Part shown: piece by piece, positions 32,146 through 34,820 of the stretch
Layout: the number at the start of each line of letters is the position of its first letter
How positions within the stretch are numbered: position 1 is the stretch's first letter
Assembly (NCBI GenBank): GCA_029933005.1
Contig: JAOZOY010000029.1
Location: 1 to 34,820, forward strand
Source of the DNA: Deltaproteobacteria bacterium
Lineage (GTDB): Bacteria > Desulfobacterota > Desulfobulbia > Desulfobulbales > SURF-16
Direction: 5' to 3'
DNA: 34,820 nt
Translations under genes and position numbers: made by a program
The notes under the pieces: model-generated
The model's input: the letters and a program-made list of their open reading frames with translations, nothing else
Told to the model about the DNA's origin: nothing
Databases searched by the model: none

Positions 32146-32790
32146 ATGAAATTTTTTATTGATACCGCCAACATCGACGAAATCAAAAAAGGCCTTGATA
32201 TGGGGATGGTTGATGGTGTGACCACCAACCCCTCTCTTGTGGCAAAAGAAAATAAAAACTTTGAAACGATTCTCACGGAAATCTGTGCAATCGTCGACGG
32301 CCCCATCAGCGCCGAGGTGGTCAGTCTTGAGGCCGAGGGAATGCTAGAGGAAGGGCGGAAGCTTGCAGCCATGAACCCGAATATCGTCATCAAAGTGCCG
32401 ATGATCATCGAGGGTTTAAAGGCTGTGAAGCAGTTTGCCGCTGAAAATATCAAGACCAATGTGACCCTGGTTTTTTCTGCAGCCCAGGCCCTGCTGGCGG
32501 CCAAGGCCGGCGCCACCTTTGTCAGTCCCTTTGTCGGACGGCTGGACGATATTGCCCAGGAGGGCATGGATCTAGTCAGTGATATTATGACCATTTACGA
32601 AAATTACGGTTACCAGACCGAAGTCATTGTGGCCAGTGTCCGCTCTCCCATGCACATTATGGCAGCCGCTTTGACGGGCGCTGACATCTGCACCATCCCC
32701 TATAAGGTCATAGCTCAGCTGGCAAAACATCCTCTCACTGACATTGGGATGGAACAATTCCTGGCGGACTGGGAAAAAAGAAAAAAATAA
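32146..32790 (+). CDS. transaldolase / fructose-6-phosphate aldolase family protein
   Basis: The 214-residue protein matches the short transaldolase subfamily. [20 protein letters not shown] and [13 protein letters not shown] form the start. The Schiff-base lysine is at residue 83 in [39 protein letters not shown] and [20 protein letters not shown] complete it. The family includes true transaldolases (pentose phosphate pathway) and fructose-6-phosphate aldolases, and these cannot be separated securely by eye. AAGGAG is 8 bases before the ATG. It is separated from the preceding gene by 31 bases. A GTCCC/GGGAC inverted repeat (32810-32832) follows. Confidence 0.93.
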   Translation: MKFFIDTANIDEIKKGLDMGMVDGVTTNPSLVAKENKNFETILTEICAIVDGPISAEVVSLEAEGMLEEGRKLAAMNPNIVIKVPMIIEGLKAVKQFAAENIKTNVTLVFSAAQALLAAKAGATFVSPFVGRLDDIAQEGMDLVSDIMTIYENYGYQTEVIVASVRSPMHIMAAALTGADICTIPYKVIAQLAKHPLTDIGMEQFLADWEKRKK

Positions 32791-32866
32791 AAAATTTTCA
32801 TGATGTAACGTCCCGTAATTATTGCAAGGGACTTGCTGCTAGATTTTTTGTTAATTTTTGCAATTT

Positions 32867-32893
32867 GTTTCCGGCTGCCTCCAAATGTATAAT
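32867..32893 (+). promoter_or_regulatory. sigma-70 type promoter abutting the transglycosylase start
   Basis: TATAAT at 32888-32893 is a perfect -10, preceded by a 17-base spacer and a weak -35 (TTGTTT). The transcription start would fall at about 32900, the ATG itself, and no ribosome site lies upstream, so a leaderless mRNA is possible. Confidence 0.5.
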
Positions 32894-32899
32894 GTATAA

Positions 32900-33511
32900 A
32901 TGAAACGGAGGTTGCTTGAAAATATAGTTGCGGCGTGGCTGCTTGCGGGAACACTTGGCCTGCTCATCTTGCCCTGCACGACAAAGGCACAGATGTATAC
33001 CTTTGTGGATAAAAAGGGCATAATGCATTTTTCCAATGTGCCGACTGATTCTCGTTATAAATTAATCCGCAGCAAACGTTTAAGTCGCAAGAAATACAGA
33101 AAAATTTCTCCCGGGCAGTGTTCGCTTCACATCAATAAGGCAGCCAGACGGTATGGTGTTGATCCATGTCTGGTAAAGGCTGTCATCAAGATGGAATCGA
33201 ATTTTAACTGCCGGGCCGTATCGAAAAAAGGCGCTCAGGGGCTCATGCAGTTGATGCCTGGCACGGCCAGGGACATGCGGGTGGCCAATCCCTTTGACCC
33301 GAAGGATAATATTTTTGGCGGCACCCGTTATCTACGGAAGATGCTTGACTTGTTTCAGGGCGACGTTAAACTGGCACTGGCAGCCTACAATGCCGGTCCG
33401 GAACGCGTCAAAGCCCTCGGCTGCATCCCGCCGTTTCCGGAAACAATGAACTATGTTGACAAGGTACTGTATCATTACCAGAAATACAAAATCACCTCGC
33501 CGGATGCTTAG
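32900..33511 (+). CDS. lytic transglycosylase (Slt type) with DUF4124-like N-terminus
   Basis: The 203-residue protein has a signal sequence (IVAAWLLAGTLGLLILPCTT). A DUF4124-like segment follows (QMYTFVDKKGIMHFSNVPTD), then a soluble lytic transglycosylase domain: AARRYGVDPCLVKAVIKMES with catalytic Glu99, KGAQGLMQLMPGTARDM, NIFGGTRYLRKMLD, and LALAAYNAGPERVKALG. It cleaves peptidoglycan glycan strands in the periplasm. The combination of both domains is common in Desulfobacterota and proteobacteria. The transcript may be leaderless. pgsA follows after 30 bases. Confidence 0.92.
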   Translation: MKRRLLENIVAAWLLAGTLGLLILPCTTKAQMYTFVDKKGIMHFSNVPTDSRYKLIRSKRLSRKKYRKISPGQCSLHINKAARRYGVDPCLVKAVIKMESNFNCRAVSKKGAQGLMQLMPGTARDMRVANPFDPKDNIFGGTRYLRKMLDLFQGDVKLALAAYNAGPERVKALGCIPPFPETMNYVDKVLYHYQKYKITSPDA

Positions 33512-33541
33512 CACCGAGGGAACACCACTGGAAAATCCGGC

Positions 33542-34114
33542 ATGAAGCATAATATTTACACCTTACCCAATATCCTTACCGGCTACCGTTTTTTCGTTGT
33601 GCCGTTTCTATTATTCTGTCTCAGGCCCGGAGTCGGGCAATGGATCGGTCTCCTGGGATTTTTTCTTTTCCTGACCGGCGCCCTTTCCGATCTTGCCGAC
33701 GGCTACCTGGCACGGAAGTATCATAGCGAGTCGGTTCTTGGCAAGCTGATGGATCCTTTGGCCGACAAGGTGCTTGTTACTGTTGCCCTGGTGATGCTGA
33801 TTCCCATGGGCAGGATTCCAGCCTGGATCACTTTCCTGATCCTGTCCAGGGAAATGATTGTCACCGGCCTGCGGGGCCTGGCCGCCGCATCCGGCATTGT
33901 CATGGCCGCAAGCCAGCTGGGAAAACTGAAAAGTGTTTTCCAGCTCATCGCTCTCAACATCTTGGTTTTTCCTCCGAATCTGCTGCCGATCCCGTTCCTG
34001 CATGACATCGGCACAATCGTCCTTTATATTGCCCTTGGCCTTACCCTCTGGTCCGGAATAGATTATTTTCTTCGTTTTCAAAAGGTGTTTCTTGAGTCGG
34101 CTGGGTCAAAATAG
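33542..34114 (+). CDS. pgsA: CDP-diacylglycerol-glycerol-3-phosphate 3-phosphatidyltransferase
   Basis: This 190-residue inner-membrane enzyme makes phosphatidylglycerol phosphate. NIYTLPNILTGYRFFVVPFL is the usual start. The catalytic CDP-alcohol motif D-G-x2-A-R-x8-G-x3-D-x3-D is complete in DLADGYLARKYHSESV-LGKLMDPLADKV. ILSREMIVTGLRGLAA is the PgsA-specific block. About five or six membrane segments can be seen. The ribosome site is weak. The gene ends 10 bases before the -35 box of the tRNA-Leu promoter. Confidence 0.94.
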   Translation: MKHNIYTLPNILTGYRFFVVPFLLFCLRPGVGQWIGLLGFFLFLTGALSDLADGYLARKYHSESVLGKLMDPLADKVLVTVALVMLIPMGRIPAWITFLILSREMIVTGLRGLAAASGIVMAASQLGKLKSVFQLIALNILVFPPNLLPIPFLHDIGTIVLYIALGLTLWSGIDYFLRFQKVFLESAGSK

Positions 34115-34123
34115 TCTTTCTCC

Positions 34124-34152
34124 TTGACAGCGGAACATAAGGTTTTTATAAA
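34124..34152 (+). promoter_or_regulatory. sigma-70 promoter of tRNA-Leu
   Basis: TTGACA (34124-34129), a 17-base spacer and TATAAA (34147-34152) make a near-consensus promoter. Transcription would begin near 34159, a few bases before the mature tRNA. Confidence 0.85.
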
Positions 34153-34164
34153 ATAACTTTGATT

Positions 34165-34252
34165 GCCGGAGTGGTGAAATTGGTAGACGCACTGGACTCA
34201 AAATCCAGCGGGCCTTGCGCCCGTGTCGGTTCGATTCCGACCTCCGGCACCA
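34165..34252 (+). tRNA. tRNA-Leu (anticodon CAA)
   Basis: The acceptor stem GCCGGAG (34165-34171) pairs with CTCCGGC (34242-34248), followed by encoded ACCA. The anticodon stem CTGGA/TCCAG encloses the loop CTCAAAA with anticodon CAA. A long variable arm (GGGC-CTTGC-GCCC type) marks a class II leucine tRNA. The T arm is TCGGTTCGATTCCGA. The 3' half of such tRNAs is a frequent integration site, and a broken integrase start lies 375 bases downstream. Confidence 0.97.
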
Positions 34253-34261
34253 GTATGAAAC

Positions 34262-34300
34262 AAGGCTTTGTCCCAGTAATAGCGGGGTAAAGCCTTTTTT
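34262..34300 (+). terminator. intrinsic terminator after tRNA-Leu
   Basis: AAGGCTTT-GTCCC pairs with GGGG-TAAAGCCTT, followed directly by TTTTT. Stem, loop and T-run are all present 10 bases past the tRNA. Confidence 0.85.
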
Positions 34301-34400
34301 GTTGCCTTCCGGATTTTCCACGCCTCCTGCTTTCTTTTGCTGTTTCATGCTATCTCAATTTTCCGGGTTAATGTATTGTATGGATTTAATGATGTTTTTT

Positions 34401-34530
34401 CGTAGGTTGGGTTAAATTTTAATACCCGCCGGAATTGTTGGGTTTGAGTAAATACAGGCTATTTACTGATTTCCCAGCATCTCAAACCCAACAAACTTGG
34501 CAGCATGAAATAACATCAACCCAACCTGCG
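34401..34530. repeat. 130-base nested palindrome of GTAGGTTGGGTT type
   Basis: Three nested inverted pairs share one centre region: CGTAGGTTGGGTT (34401-34413) with AACCCAACCTGCG (34518-34530), TTGTTGGGTTTGAG (34435-34448) with CTCAAACCCAACAA (34481-34494), and AGTAAAT (34447-34453) with ATTTACT (34461-34467). Repeats with GTAGGTTGGGTT and AACCCAAC arms are scattered in many bacterial genomes. It occupies the gap between the tRNA terminator and the integrase remnant. The rest of that gap (34301-34400, 34531-34626) shows no gene. Confidence 0.8.
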
Positions 34531-34626
34531 CTATAATAATCGCGAAACAACAACGGGTTATGCCAAGTCGGAAAGTTGAGATGCTATCTTTTTTTGAAAA
34601 AGTGGAACAAAAAAAGGCGGAAATAA

Positions 34627-34764
34627 ATGGCACGGATTCTAAAGCGGAAAAATAAGAAAGGCTGGAGCTATACGGCCACTATCCGCGTAAAAGGCCCTCC
34701 TTCTGTCAGCCGGTTCACTGGGCCAGGGCAAAGAGTAAACCGGCCAGGTTTCGTGGATCAATAA
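34627..34764 (+). pseudogene. phage-type integrase N-terminus, truncated
   Basis: The ATG at 34627, with AAAGGCGG about 6-8 bases upstream, opens a 45-residue frame: MARILKRKNKKGWSYTATIR then VKGPPSVSR, and ends at TAA 34762-34764. The start is that of tyrosine-recombinase integrases with an Arm-binding domain (MAxIRKRxxxYxAxVRxKGxPxxSK). After PSVSR the family resemblance is lost, so a deletion or frameshift probably destroyed the gene. The sequence to the window edge is open in another frame (ending EFCELAAEAE), but this could be chance. Position downstream of tRNA-Leu fits the scar of an integrated island or prophage. Confidence 0.6.
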
Positions 34765-34820
34765 CTTGCCTGCAGATAAGCGTAGACTTCGAGTTTTGCG
34801 AACTGGCGGCAGAAGCAGAA

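Noticed and set aside
34106-34348. 80-residue - frame across the tRNA-Leu gene
   Set aside because: Runs through a well-formed tRNA and its terminator, so it cannot be a real protein gene.

Overview
The window looks like a chromosomal segment of a motile, Gram-negative, anaerobe-type bacterium. It most resembles Desulfobacterota (Desulfobulbales/Desulfocapsa-like), judged from gene order and protein style: a flagellar rod/ring/junction cluster, rpoN-ptsN-rapZ next to lptA-lptB, an arg cluster running into lysA-dapF-dapA-dapB-dapL, and many short palindromic repeats between genes. The taxonomic call is inference; no search was run.

Layout. (1) 1-200: the 3' remnant of an integron-type integrase, broken by an amber codon and ending inside a dispersed repeat. 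(2) 218-14204: late and middle flagellar genes. flgM is on + behind a good sigma-28 promoter. On - (transcribed right to left) are a VCBS-repeat exported protein, an FlhB C-terminal-like protein, flgF, flgG, flgA, flgH, flgI, flgJ (rod-binding part only), flgN, flgK, flgL, csrA and fliW. Two strong sigma-54 sites precede flgF and flgI. (3) 14440-19436: a histidine phosphatase, then convergent rapZ, ptsN, rpoN, lptB and lptA. (4) 19783-25095: argB, argF, argG, argH. (5) 25092-31368: a lipoprotein with an LptM-like start, then lysA, dapF, dapA, dapB, dapL. These five enzymes form the complete aminotransferase variant of lysine/meso-DAP synthesis from aspartate semialdehyde. (6) 31369-34114: folK, a YHS-like small membrane protein, a transaldolase-like protein, a lytic transglycosylase and pgsA. 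(7) 34124-34820: tRNA-Leu(CAA) with promoter and terminator, a nested palindrome, and the start of a decayed phage-type integrase.

How the genes fit together. RpoN is encoded in the same window as two flagellar sigma-54 promoters. FlgM (anti-sigma-28) has its own sigma-28-type promoter, giving a feedback loop. CsrA and FliW are adjacent and translationally close, and they form the known partner-switch controlling flagellin translation. LptA/LptB, the LptM-like lipoprotein, PgsA, the lytic transglycosylase and the DAP pathway all serve the cell envelope.

The least explained signal is a family of intergenic palindromic elements (7 or 8 copies or fragments here). They have ends like GTAACYGTTCA or GTAAATRTTYGG. 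Five copies carry a second copy of the left end 43-46 bases upstream of the first. All copies whose orientation can be read point the same way, and several right ends touch or supply stop codons. A separate 47-base repeat occurs twice. No CRISPR array, rRNA or complete transposase gene was seen.
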